Shown here: piece by piece, positions 44,567 to 56,086 of the stretch
Layout: each line of letters begins with the position of its first letter
Position numbering within the stretch: the first letter of the stretch is position 1
Assembly (NCBI RefSeq): GCF_002575655.3
Contig: NC_053040.3
Span: forward strand, 352,599,267-352,663,266
DNA from: Aegilops tauschii subsp. strangulata
Taxonomy: Eukaryota > Streptophyta > Magnoliopsida > Poales > Poaceae
DNA length: 64,000 nt
Reading direction: 5' to 3'
The notes under the pieces: generated by a model
What the model was told of the DNA's origin: nothing
Seen by the model: the letters and a program-made list of their open reading frames with translations, nothing else
Databases searched by the model: none
Program-made: the position numbers and the translations under genes

Positions 44567-47500
44567 ATGTTCGGATCTGGAGGCCAGGGCAAGTGGATGG
44601 TCTCCTCCATTAAGGAGAAGGATATTACTGAGCTTCGGGCGGCCAGGTACTTGGTGAAGGAAATCGCCCACCGCCTTCCATCCCAGGGGCAAATCGTCCC
44701 CACGCCGAAGCCCAACGAGAGGGTGGTTTTTATCCCTCATTTCCTTCGCGGGCTAGGGTTTCCTCTCCACCCTTTCGTCCGCGGACTGATGTACTACTAT
44801 GGGATAGACTTTCATGATCTATCTCCGAACTCTTTCCTCAACATGTCGGCGTTCATCGTCGTGTGTGAGGCCTTCCTCCGCATTCAACCCCACTTTGGGC
44901 TGTGGCTCAAGGTCTTCAACGTGAAGCCGGAGGTGGTGGATGGCCAGCACGCGGAGTGCGGAGGAGCCATGGTGAGTAAGCTGTCCAACGTTTCCTGGCT
45001 GAAAGGCACTTTCGTGGAGACTGTCAAGGAATGGCAGAAACAATGGTTCTACATTATAGAACCCCGTGGCACCAACTGGGCCGCGGCTGCCGAATTCAAC
45101 CCCGGTGCCCCAATGCGGCTCACCTCCTGGGTCGAGAAGAGCCCGAACTGGTGTTCGTCAGACGAGCTGATAGCGCTGCAGACGCGCGTTCAAAGCATGG
45201 TGGACAAGGATGTCAAACTTGTCGATATAATCCAGGTGATGCTAGTTCGCCGGATTCTTCCGTGTCAAAGCCGAAGCCCCCCTCTATGGAAGTTCAATCC
45301 GAAGAAGCACCATACTCTGAAGAGGCTCTTCGAGACCAGTCACGAAGGCGCCTAGAAGTTGCTCTTTAAGGGAAACGAGAATCCACCGGCCACAGACTCA
45401 GACCGCGGTCACGACATTAACCATCTCGCCAGCGAGGTATGTTATTTTTTAACGCATCCCCTACTTGCCTGTTTCGAGGATGATGTCTGAGCTTTTATCA
45501 TTGCTTCTTCAGGACTGGAAGGAGAGGGTGAAGCGGATCCAGTGTCCGGCTCCGCTGCCTGAAGAACCGGTCATCTCGCGTTTAGCGAAGATGCTGGTGC
45601 CGGCACCCTATAAGGCGCCGGAGAAGAAGGCCAAGAAGAAGGCCAAGGGGGCCAATCACAAGGGTGCTTCGGACGTGACATTCGAAGACGAAGGGACCCA
45701 TTCCTCCGTCCCTGAGGACAACGATGAGGAAGAGGAGGAGGAGGAGCAGAACAACCCTCCCCCCGAGGAGGGAAAGAAGAAGAGGACGACTTCCACGAAT
45801 CTGGAGGCGGGAACACCCAAGAAGGGGAAGAGCGCCCTTGTGGTCAACACCGCATGGAACGTTGGCAGCAGTCCGGAGCGACGCCCCCGCACTAAGCCCC
45901 GGGCCGCATCATAAGTGCTAAGACTCGTACATGCCCATAGATCTAACCTCTCCTCCTTGTCGTATTGACGTGATCAATTATGTTATTATAGTCCGGCCCA
46001 CGACAGCTCCCAGCGATCCTCATCAAGAGGTTCGCTGGACCCAGGGAAATGGCCAGCGAGACACCGCCAGCCGCTTACTCTCCCAAGGCCAAAGGGGACG
46101 GCGAGGTGCTCTCCCAACGGACCTTCCCAGGCCAGGGAGAGTCTCGAGAAGCGCCCAAAGGCGAAGCCCCCGTCGCCGGACACCAGGGGGAACCAATCCC
46201 CCGGGAGACTGGGAAGGAGGGCCGTACTCGGTTCGGCCCTCAACCGGACTTGATGCCGGAGACCGATACGGCTCCGGAATCCGGCACGCCACCTCCTTCG
46301 AAAGAAGGGGGGTATGCCTATTCCACCGGTGACCCCTGTCAACCAGGGGCACTAGATGATCTGCTGGAGGCGCTACGAGGCGCTTCCATTGTGGATGAGC
46401 ATCATGTTCTTGTGGGAATGGTGATTGAAAGGGTTCAGTCTGCCAAGGGCGGACTAACCGAAGCCTGCAGCAGTCTGCTGACAGGTTTTGAGGTAAGCGA
46501 CGCAAAAAAGAGAACATCCCCATATAGACAGTAGCCCCTGAGACACTGTCCAGTGTTCGTAAAGAAAAGCCGGACAAAGGATAATTCCTTTATTGCAGGG
46601 GACTAACTAAATTTGTCTGGAATGCGAATGCAGGCGTCACTGCTGGCCACGGGATCACGTGCTACCGAAGTCTCCGAACTTAAGTGGAGACTGGAGCAGG
46701 CCGAGGAGGAGCTCGGCCAGGTGAAGAGGCAGCTCCAGGAGAATCAAGGTATGTAATAACCCAGGAAGTATTTTAAAAGAGTGGGATGATATGTATTGAC
46801 CAAAGTCTCTTGATATAAATAGGGGCAATGACCGAGGTCGAGGCCCTGAAAAAGGCCCTGGGCGAAGCCGAGGAGAAGGCCGTCAAGGAGCAGGCTGCCC
46901 GTAAGAAGCTCAAGGCCCGGGTCGGCGAGGTCCAACAAGAGCTCCGCGATGCAGTGAAGAAGTGCGAGACCTTGGAGCGTGACGCGTCGGCTAAAGAGGC
47001 CAAACTTTCCAAGGCTCGTCAGAGCGCGGAGACGGCCCGGAACGAGGCCCAGGGCGCCGTCCAAGAGGTCCAGGAGGTGAGCAAGATTGCGACGGGTAAG
47101 GATTCAGTATGCAAAGCAAATATGCGGAGAGGAAGTATCTTTTACTAACCCTAATTCGGAGTTCTCCAGGGGCTTTTGCTGATTTGCCACGAAGTGTGTC
47201 CGACACCGCGGAGTTCTTCCGAGCCGAAGAAGGGAGTTCTACGGAGAAGCTATTCTGGTCACAATATCTTGTGCCCGTGCATCCCGTGTCCTTCACCGAT
47301 CAGCTGAAACAGCTGGTGGAGCTGCATAGGGTGGCCGAACTAGCCATGAAGGATTTGACAATCCGGCTATGGCCAGCCGAAGCTATGCCCGGCAGCTACT
47401 TCGGACTCGTGAGGCAGATGGTGGACGCCTGTCCTCGGCTGGATATCGTCAAGCGATCGGCCTGTATTGAGGGTGCTCGTATGGCCTTCGCCCGTTGCAA

Positions 47501-47651
47501 GATGTGGTGGGCAAAGATGAACGCCGTCGAGCTGGCCCGAGGGCCGCCAGAGGGCAAGGAGCACCGCGCACCCGAGCGCTATTTCGCGGATGTCCTGAAG
47601 GGGTCTCGCATTTTTGCAGCGCAGTGTGGGGAGGACATTATTTTCGAATGA
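44567..47651 (+). pseudogene. Spliced antisense gene with putative gypsy-type transposon domain
   Basis: Six exons with consistent phases: 44567-45436, 45513-45911, 45992-46492, 46634-46748, 46823-47095 and 47170-47651. Four introns have GT-AG ends (45437-45512, 46493-46633, 46749-46822, 47096-47169). Exon 1 holds the domain (ERVVFIPHFLRGLGFPLHP, LMYYYGIDFHDL, FGLWLKVFNVKP) that I recognise as the plant putative gypsy-type transposon family (PF04195-like). Exon 2 is Lys/Glu-rich, exons 4-5 form a coiled coil (ALKKALGEAEEKA) and exon 6 ends in FAAQCGEDIIFE. Damage: a TAG at 45353-45355 where relatives have Trp, and at 45912 TAAGTG, a likely GTAAGTG donor that lost its first G. Function is unknown. 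The total would be about 880 residues. Confidence 0.75.
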
Positions 47652-48840
47652 ATACATTCGTGTTGTCTTTGCCTTGTATGATGAAACAAAGTCAATTTGT
47701 AATATAACTTTTGTTATGTTTTAATTTTTTTCCTCCTATACGGCCGTGTTGTATGGAATCTAAGGGTTGGCCAGTCGTCGGCTTCTACCCCCACGTAGGT
47801 AGTACGGGGGTCTTCGGGATGGAATCTAAACAATCTTGATCCAATTGTATGGTCCTTGAAGGAGTTGTTTAGCGCAACGAACCAGGCAACCAGACTATGC
47901 GGCTTAAACGCCCTCACATAGCCATAGGAGTTTTACAATAAAACATAGGCGCAACCCCTAGTTTTCGAACCATAGTGCTATGAGCGTTTGATCGGGAAGT
48001 ACCGACCCTTCGCATAATGCGGGAAAAAATCTCTAACGATTTTCAACCTCTCGAATAGCTGACCGGCTCTCGCCGTATCATGACAGTCAGTTTTTGGCTT
48101 TCTCTACTGAGGTGCTCCTTTAGATAAACCAGGGCACAATCGCAGCAGTTCTCCCTTTACTACCTTAGCCGATATAGCGGAACGTAAGGTAGCAAGCACA
48201 GGAGCCGGGCAACCCAACTATTGACCAAAGACATGATTCAGAGCCAATGCATATAATGCTAAATTCGGGGTGCCGAACTGAAAAGTGTGCGGACTTTTAT
48301 CGCCATGTTGTGGGGTACTATAAAGCCCCTGGCAAATATGAAACGTACCAAAGCGTACGGGTGCTAAAAGATGAATTATTAAAGGAAAATAGAAAGAAAG
48401 CAGAGGTGATATCTTGGGCTCTTAGACTTGAGCCACGACCTGTTTCCATTATAATTGGGTTAATGCGCCAAAGCGCACTAATACAAATAGTGCAATAAGC
48501 GGCCGACTATTTAACATGCCATGACCAGAGGCGAGCTGCATGTGGGTCCTGACCATAGGTAGAGTGACCTCAACTTCCCCTATACGTCTGTGCTTCTTGC
48601 CATCCTGGTGTTTTTATCCTTTTACAGGACTGATGATTAGGCCGTCCAAGAGGGCCTATGTAAAAGAAACCTGAAAAAGGAAATAGTAAAAGTATTTGTG
48701 TGTCCGGGATCAGTCAAGCCGAACTTTGGATCACAAGATTTCTGTGCCTCCGTCGATGCCCATGGGATTTTGAGTGCGTAATTATGTACGCGTGGTACAA
48801 ATGCCACTGCCTGATCGGGGCTGGGACGGAGGCCAAATTG
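47652..48840. other. Region between the antisense gene and protease, where RT and integrase are absent
   Basis: About 1.2 kb without a recognisable domain on either strand. The first 100 bp is AT-rich (TTTTGTTATGTTTTAATTTTT) and could hold the antisense gene's 3' end signals. In a complete Gypsy element several kilobases of RT, RNase H and integrase would follow protease here. Confidence 0.55.
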
Positions 48841-50028
48841 CTAGTCGAGCTCTTGATGAGCCGCGCTGTCCTGGTGCGGCGTAGTCCGGACCCTCTTTAT
48901 GATGTCCCGGGGCTCGGCAGCCGGATTACGGTTCTGCTTGAAAAGGCCACTCTGGACTTCTGCTGCTAGGGCGGCGGTGTGCTCCTCTGTTCGCAGGGAA
49001 CGTTCCGTGTTTCCGTTGACCGTTATGACGCCACGTGGACCGGGCATCTTGAGCTTAAGATAAGCATAGTGCGGCACCGCATTGAACCGAGCGAATGCCG
49101 TTCGTCCGAGCAGTGCGTGATAACCACTGCGGAATGGGACGATGTCGAAGATTAACTCCTCGCTTCGGAAGTTGTCAGGGTATCCAAAGACAACCTCTAG
49201 TGTGATTGAGCCCGTACAGCGGGCCTCTACACCTGGTTTGACTCCTTTGAAGGTAGTCTTAGTTGGCTTGATCCTTGATGGATTAATGCCCATTTTGCGC
49301 ACTTTGTCTTGATAGAGCAGACTGAGGCTGCTACCACCGTCCATGAGGACTCTCGTAAGGTGGAATCCATCAATGATTGGGTCCAGGACTAGTGCGGCTG
49401 ATCCACCATACCGGATACTGGTTGGATGATCGCGACGATCGAAAGTGATCGGGCATGATGACCATGGATTAAATTTGGGGGCGACTGGCTCTATCGCATA
49501 GACGTCCCTTAGTGCGCATTTGTGCTCCCTTTTGGGGATGTATGTAACATATATCATGTTCACTGTTTTCACTTGAGGGGGGAACTTCTTTTTCCCCCCT
49601 GTGTTCGGTTGCCGGGGCTCCTCGTCGTCGTCCTCGCTTTGTGAGCCCTTTTCCCTGTTCTCGGTGTTTAATTTGCCGGCCTGTTTAAAAACCCAACAGT
49701 CTCTGTTGGTATGATTGGCTGGTTTTTCTGGGGTGCCATGTATCTGGCACGGGCGATCGAGTATGCGGTCCAGACTGGATGGTCCCTGATTGTTCCTCTT
49801 GTATGGTTTCTTCCGCTGGTTGGACTTGGAGCCAATGAATCCGGCGTTGACTGTAGTGTCGTCGGTGTTATCACCATTGCTTCGGCGTTTGTGTCTGTTA
49901 TGTCGGAGCTTGGCGTTGTTGTCCTTAGCCTCGGAGGGGCCTGCCTTGCTGGCTGTGTTTTTGCTGCGAGCCAACCAACTATCCTTGCCCGCGCAAAAGC
50001 GGGTCATGAGTGTCGTGAGGGCTGCCAT
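48841..50028 (-). pseudogene. gag: Fatima-like Gag C-terminus and aspartic protease
   Basis: A 395-codon open part. The N-terminus is basic, then a Cys/His cluster CQIHGTPEKPANHTNRDC, typical of Tat-lineage Gag. The retropepsin has its active site as VLMDGGSSLSLLY and a second conserved block YHALLGRTAFARFN. It stops at 48841 soon after protease without entering RT. The frame is shifted relative to the upstream Gag part (overlap 50004-50028). The protease would mature Gag in the particle, while polymerase must come from another element. Confidence 0.82.
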
Positions 50029-50684
50029 AGATTTTGGCTTTTCTTGGCCGAGGTGGCGGGCGAGCCATTCGTCGCGAATGCATGTTTAAAGGCCGCTAAG
50101 GCTTCGGCATCTGGACAGTCGACGATCTGGTTCTTTTTAGTTAGGAACCTAGTCCAGAACTTCCTGGCTGACTCCTCGGGCTGTTGAACTATGTGACTTA
50201 AGTCGTCGATGTCTGGCGGCCGAACATATGTACCTTGGAAGTTGTCGAGGAAAGCTTCTTCCAGGTCCTCCCAGCTGCCAATGGAATTTTCAGGCAGACT
50301 GTTTAGCCAGTGCCGAGCCGGCCCTTTGAGTTTTAGTGGGAGGTATTTGATGGCGTGAAGATCATCCCCGCGGGCCATGTGGATATGGAGAATAAAATCC
50401 TCTATCCATACCGCGGGATCGGTTGTTCCATCATAGGATTCGATGTTTACGGGTTTGAACCCTTCTAGGAATTCATGGTCCATTACTTCATCAGTGAAGC
50501 AAAGAGGGTGCGCGGCGCCTCTATATCGGGCCGCATCGCGACGTAGCTCTGATGGAGTCCGTCTGTGGCATTCGGCTTGGGCGTGAATAGGTTTGTCACG
50601 CCCGAATAGATAGTTGTCCCCACGCCTTAAGTCACGTCCTTGCGATACGTAGATCGATCTTGTGTGTTCAGCTCTACTGTCCAA
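50004..50684 (-). pseudogene. gag: Fatima-like Gag capsid part
   Basis: 226 open codons with the Retrotrans_gag domain (residues 70-195): FKPVNIESYDGTTDPAVW, LKLKGPARHWLNSLPENS, WEDLEEAFLDNFQGTY and ESARKFWTRFL. Ends by frameshift at about 50010, with the frame continuing in the next part. It forms the particle core in the family. Confidence 0.82.
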
Positions 50685-52207
50685 TTCTTGGTGGAGGTCA
50701 TATGTATGGCCCCGAGCTGACTTATCCCTGCCTTTACGACGGAGTGGGGCAGTCTGGTTTTCGGCTCGGGTTGCAGTTTTATCCCGACCGTGCGCTGGCC
50801 GATCAGCCGCGTTGCGTGATGCTAGTGCGGGATCTGGCGCCTCATCGTCGAACTGAGGTAGTAATCTGCACTTCGGGTAGCTTTTGGCTGGGTGTCTTAG
50901 GCTGTATTCTTCGGCTGCCAGGACATCAGTCCATCTGTCGATGAGCAGATCTTAGTCAGCTTGAAACTGCTGCTATTTCTTTTTCAGGCTCCTTGCAGTG
51001 GCTATTAGCTGGCGCTTGAAGCGCTCCTACTCGAGGGGTTCCTCAGGCACGATAAAATATTCATTGCCGAGGCTCACCTCCTCCTTGGAGGGCGGACGGT
51101 AACTACCGTCCTCTGAGTCTTCTTCTATGGCCTGTTCGTCAGGGCTGACATGCCCTGATTCCCGATTGTCTTGTTCGGCCGTTTGATCGTTGGGTTCTTC
51201 TGTGTCTTCGGCACCATCCGGAGTGTTGTCGTCTCCTGTGCTGGTGTTGCTATCCCTGCTGCGGTGGGATTTAGAGCGGTGCCGCTGACGCCGGCACTTT
51301 GGCTGTGTTTTAGGAGGGTCCTCCTTTGCTGGGTTTTCCTTGTCATCGCCGCTGTTATTTTTTGGCGTATCTACCATGTAGACATCGTATAAGGAAGTGG
51401 CCGTCCATCGTCTAGTGAACGGCGGGTTTTGGGCCTCCTCGTCTCCGGCATCATCGTCCATACCGTCGATGTCTTTGGAGTCATAGTCAAGCTCGTCGAT
51501 TAAGTCTTCGACAGTGGCTATGAAGTGGGTGGTGGGTGGGGAGCGAAATTCTCCTTCATCATCAGCCTCTAGTTCGAACGGACATAATTCAGTTGTGAGT
51601 CCCCTGCCAAGGACAAGTTTCTTAACAAATTTAGCACATCGCCCAAGGGCGAATGCTGGATGATGTTTGTGGCGCTGAACTCGAAGATCGATAAGCGATC
51701 CAGCTCGGCGTCCGCGGATGCACATGGCTCGGAATTTATGACCGGAGACGAGTCCGGAGTTCCGGTGACAAAGGCACCGTATGACTTTAGGTCTGTGTTC
51801 GGCTCCAACGCCGTGGAATCTGCGGCCTCCGTGGTGGGGTTGAGCATCCCATCTTCGGACGGCGCAATATGCTCCAGATCTACGGCCGGAGCAGTTAGAG
51901 GAGCAATCTCTTGGATGCGGCCCGATGACAGATTTAGGTCATGTTCATCGGGGTGACTAGGAGCGGTTGCCGCGGTCTCGAATCCGGCGAAGATCAAATC
52001 TCCACGGATGTCCGCGACGTAATTCAAGCTCCTAAATCTGACCAGATGGCCAGGGGCGTAGCCGTCGATCTGCTCTAGGCGGCCAAGCGAGTTGGCCTGC
52101 AGTACAAAGCCGCCGAACATGAAGATCTGTCCGGGGAGGAAGGTTTCCCCTTGGACAGCATCGTTGTAGACGATTGAAGAGGCCATCAAACCTTTTGAGG
52201 TCGGCAC
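50685..52207 (-). pseudogene. gag: Fatima-like Gag N-terminal extension, frameshifted
   Basis: Two overlapping parts, 51569-52207 (212 codons) and 51027-51725 (232 codons), belong to one protein split by a shift near 51590. A stop and weaker sequence lie at 50940-51026. The first part begins near the LTR with MASSIVYNDAVQGETF. The second is rich in Asp, Glu, Ser and Lys (DIDGMDDDAGDEEAQ). This long acidic extension before the capsid domain is a feature I associate with Tat-lineage elements. No catalytic motif is present. Confidence 0.65.
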
Positions 52208-52213
52208 AGTGGA

Positions 52214-52233
52214 ACTCTCAATGAAAGCACCAA
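52214..52233 (-). promoter_or_regulatory. Fatima-like primer-binding site, tRNA not identified
   Basis: Plus strand CTCTCAATGAAAGCACCA lies 1 nt before the 5' LTR start. The CCA end and position fit a primer site. I could not assign the tRNA with confidence. Confidence 0.55.
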
Positions 52234-52714
52234 TGTCGGTGTCAAAACCGGGGGATCTCGGGTAGGGGGTCCCGAACTGTGCGTCTAAGGTCGATGGTAA
52301 CAGGAGACAGGGGACACAATGTTTACCCAGGTTCGGGCCCTCTCTATGGAGGTAATACCCTACTTCCTGCTTGATTGATCTTGATGAATATGAGTATTAC
52401 AAGTGTTGATCTACCACGAGATCGTATTGGCTAAACCCTAAAAGTCTAGCCTGTATGACTACGATAATGAGTATGTCCCTTTCCGGACTAAGTCCTCCAG
52501 TTTATATAGACACAGGGGAGATCTAGGGTTATACAAGGTCGGTTACAAAGGAAAAGAATCTACATATTTGGTAGCCAAGCTTGCCTTCCACGCCAAGGAG
52601 AGTCCTATCAGGACACGCGTGCAGTCTTCGGTCTTCATATCTTCACAGCCCACCAGTCCGGCCCATGGCTAACAGACCGGACGCCCGAGGACACCTTAGT
52701 CCAGGACTCCCTCA
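52234..52714 (-). repeat. Fatima-like 5' LTR
   Basis: 481 bp, uninterrupted, ending GGACTCCCTCA before TSD ATCAT (52715-52719). Confidence 0.92.
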
Positions 52715-52719
52715 ATCAT

Positions 52720-53300
52720 CCCGCAACTAACTCATTAGTCACTTTGCTTGCAAGGCTTTGTATGATGTGCATTACCGATAGGGCCCAGAGATACCTCTCC
52801 GATACTCGGAGTGACAAATCCTAATCTCGATCTATGCAAACCCAACCAACACCTTCGAAGATACTTGTAGAGCATCTTTATAATCACATAGTTACGTTGT
52901 GACGTTTGATAGCACACAAGGTATTCCTCCGGTATCCAGGAGTTGCATAATCTAATATTCGAAGGAATATATATTTTACATGAAGAAAGCAGTAGAAATA
53001 AAACTGAACGATCAATATGCTAAGCTAACGGATGGGTCTTGTCCATCACATCATTCTCCTAATGATCTGATCCCGTTCATCAAATGACAACACATGTCTA
53101 TGGTTTGGAAACATAACCATCTTTGATTAACGAGCTAGTCTAGTAGAGGCTTACTAGGGACATGGTGTTTTGTCTATGTATCCACACATGTATCAAGTTT
53201 CCGGTTAATACAATTATAGCATGAATAATAAACATTTATCATGATATAAGGAAATATAAAATAACAACTTTATTATTGCCTCTAGGTCATATTTCCTTCA
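52720..53300 (-). repeat. Outer Copia 3' LTR, segment 3
   Basis: Continues 5832-5886 and ends CATATTTCCTTCA. Aligns with 58941-59519 with about 8% mismatch. The internal domain follows with a minus-strand purine tract (GCAAGTGGGAGAC). Confidence 0.88.
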
Positions 53301-53434
53301 GTCTCCCACTTGCACTAGAGTCAATAATATAGTTCACATCACCATGTGATTTAACACCCATAGTTCACATCGCCATGTGACTAATACCCAAGGAGTTTAC
53401 TAGAGTCAATAATCTTGTTCACATCGCCATGTGA

Positions 53435-54830
53435 TTAACACCCAAAGAGTACTAAGGGGTGATCATGTTTTGCTTGTGAGAGATGTTTAGTCAATGGGTC
53501 TGCCACATTCAGATCCGTATATATTTCGCAAATTTCTATGTCTACAATGCTCTGCATGGAGCTACTCTGACTAATTGCTCCCACTTTCAATACGTATCCA
53601 GATTGAGACTCAGAGTCATCTGGATCGGTGTAAAAGCTTGCATCGACGTAACTCTTTACGAGGAACTCTTTATCACCTCCATAACCGAGAAACATTTCCT
53701 TAGTCCTTTTTAAAGCAACTAAGGATAATTTTGACTGCTGTCCAGTGATCTATTCTTGGATCACTATCGTACCCCCTTGCCAAACTCATGGCAAGGTACA
53801 CAACAAGTTTGGTACACAGCATGGCATACTTTAGAACCTATGGCTGGGGCATAGGGAATGACTTTCATTCTCTCTTTAGCTTCTGCCGTGGTCGGGTTTT
53901 GAGTCTTTTCTCAACTTCACACCTTACAATACAGGCAAGAACTCCTTTGACTGCTCCATTTTAAACTCCTTCAAAACCTTGTCAAGGTATGTACTCATTG
54001 AAAGTCTTATCAAGCATCTTGATTTATCTCTATAGATCTTGATGCCCAATATGTAAGCAGCTTCACCAAGGTCTTTCATTGAAAAATTCTTATTCAAATA
54101 TCCTTTTATGTTGTCCAGAAATTCTACATCATTTCCAATCAACAATATGTTATCCACCTATAATATCAGAAATGCTATAGAGCTCCCACTCACTTTCTTG
54201 TAAATACAGGCTTCACCATAAGTCTGTATAAAACCATATGCTTTGATCACTTTATCAAAGCGTATATTCCAACTCCGAGATGCTTGCACCAGTCCATAGA
54301 TGGATCGCTGGAGTTTGCACACTTTGTTAGCACCTTTAGGATCGATAAAACCTTTTGGTTGCATCATATACAACTCTTCTTTAAGAAATCCATTAAGGAA
54401 TGCAGTTTTGACATCCATTTGCCAGATTTCATAAAATGCGGCAATTGTTAACATGATTCTGACAGACTTAAGCATCGCTAAGGGTGAGAAAGTCTCATCG
54501 TAGTCAACTCCTTGAACTTTGTTGAAAACCTTTTGCAACAAGTCGAGCTTTGTAGATAGTGACATTACTATTAGCGCCAGTCTTCTTCTTGAAGATCCAT
54601 TTATTCTCAATGGTTTGCCGATCATCGGGCAAGTCCACCAAAGTCCACACTTTGTTCTCATACATGGATCCTATCTTAGATTTCATGGCCTCAAGCCATC
54701 TATCGGAATCTTGGCTGATCATAGCTTCTTCATAGTTCGTAGGTTCGTCATGGTCTAGTAACATGACTTCCAGAACAGTATTATCGTACCACTCTAGTGC
54801 GCAACATGCTCTGTTCGACCTATGAGCTCA
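53435..54830 (-). pseudogene. pol: Outer Copia reverse transcriptase and RNase H, catalytic motif destroyed
   Basis: RT segments WIFKKKTGANSN and QMDVKTAFLNGFL are readable (54158-54764). At 54150-54165 the YVDD motif reads stop-Val-Asp-Asn: Tyr became TAG and the last Asp became Asn. RNase H is readable at 53435-53695 (KSYVDASFYTDPDDSESQSG) with a frame change between. Overlapping frames at 54504-54661 show another shift. The enzyme cannot work. Confidence 0.85.
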
Positions 54831-55870
54831 AGTAGTAACTTGATCTGAAGTTTCATGATCATCATCATTAAGTTCCTCTCTAGTTGGTGTAGGAGTCACA
54901 GGAACGGATTTCTCTGATGTGCTGCTTTCCAAATTGAGATAAGGTACAATTACCTCATCAAGTTCTGCTTTCATCCCACTCACTTCTTTCGAGAGAAACT
55001 CCTTCTCTAGAAAGGTTCCACTCTTGGCAACAAAGATCTTGCCTTCGGATATGTGGTTGAAGGTGTATCCAATTGTTTCCTCAGGGTATCCTATGAAGAC
55101 GCACTTCTCCGCTTTGGGTTCAAGCTTATCAGGCTGAAGCCTTTTGACATAAGCGTCACATCCCCAAACTTTTAAGAAACGACAGCTTAGGTTTCTTGCC
55201 AAACCACAGTTCATACGGTGTCCTCTCAACGGATTTAGACGGTGCCCTATTTAACGAGAATGTGGTTGTCTCTAATGCATAACCCCAAAATGATGGTGGT
55301 AAATCGGTAAGAGGCATCATAGATCGCACCATATCTAATAAAGTACGTTTACGACATTCGGACAAACCATTACGCTGTGGTGTTCCAGCTGGTGTGAGTT
55401 GTGAAACTATTCCACATTGTTTTAAATGAAGGCCAAACTCGTAACTCAAATATTTGCCTCCGCGATCAGATCGTAGAAACTTTATTTTCTTGTTACGATG
55501 ATTCTCCACTTCACTCTGAAATTCTTTGAACTTTTCAAATGTTTCAGACTTGTGTTTCATTAAGTAGATATACCCATATCTGCTCAAATCATCTGTGAAG
55601 GTCAGTAAATAACGATACCCGCCGCGTGCCTCAACACTCATCGGACTGCATACATCGGTATGTATTATTTCCAATAAGTCATTAGCTCGCTCCATTGTTC
55701 CGGGTAACGGAGTTTTAGTCATCTTGCCCATGAGGCATGGTTCACAAGTATCAAATGATTCATAATCAAGTGATTCCAAAACTCCATCTGCATGGAGTTT
55801 CTTCATGCGCTTTACACCAATATGGTCTAAACGTCAGTGCCACAAATATGTTGCACTATCATTATCAACT
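54831..55870 (-). pseudogene. pol: Outer Copia integrase
   Basis: The 216-codon part (55156-55806) has CEPCLMGKM, the Asp in HTDVCSP, the Asp in SDRGGKYLS, the Glu in NGLSECRKRT and the C-terminal PPSFWGYALETT. The triad remains. A shift near 55160-55229 leads to the C-terminal part with DAYVKRLQPDKLEPK and the Ser/Thr-rich linker to RT. The HHCC start near 55820-55870 is interrupted by a stop. Confidence 0.85.
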
Positions 55871-56086
55871 TTGCATCTTTTGGCATCAATATTATGAATA
55901 TGTGTATCACTATGATCGAGATTCAATAAACCATTTACATTGGGTGTATGACCATAGAAGGTTTTATTTATGTAAACAGAACAACAATTATTCTATGACT
56001 TAAATGAATAACCGTATTGCAATAAACATGATCCAATCATATTCATGCTCAACATAAACACCAATAATATTTATTTAGGTTCAACA

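Larger units (their letters stand above)
5887..52714 (-). mobile_element. Fatima-like Gypsy retrotransposon, non-autonomous, carrying an antisense gene
   Basis: Starts TGTCGGTGTCAAAACC at 5887 and ends GGACTCCCTCA at 52714. Flanked by ATCAT (5882-5886 and 52715-52719) inside the outer Copia LTR. LTRs are 481 bp (left one split) and differ at about 20-25 positions by eye. The internal part (44025-52233) codes on the minus strand for Gag and an aspartic protease. No reverse transcriptase, RNase H or integrase is visible. On the plus strand it carries a spliced gene with a putative gypsy-type transposon domain. This matches what is known of Tat-lineage elements, some of which carry additional antisense ORFs. 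Confidence 0.85.

Noticed and set aside
45571..46577. Minus-strand ORFs of 81, 118 and 184 codons
   Set aside because: Opposite strand of the antisense gene exons, Pro/Ser/Arg-rich with no motif and no consistent splice sites.
49711..50187. Plus-strand ORF of 158 codons, hydrophobic
   Set aside because: Antisense shadow of Fatima-like Gag. Its apparent membrane character is the complement of a basic, Asn/Lys-rich coding strand.
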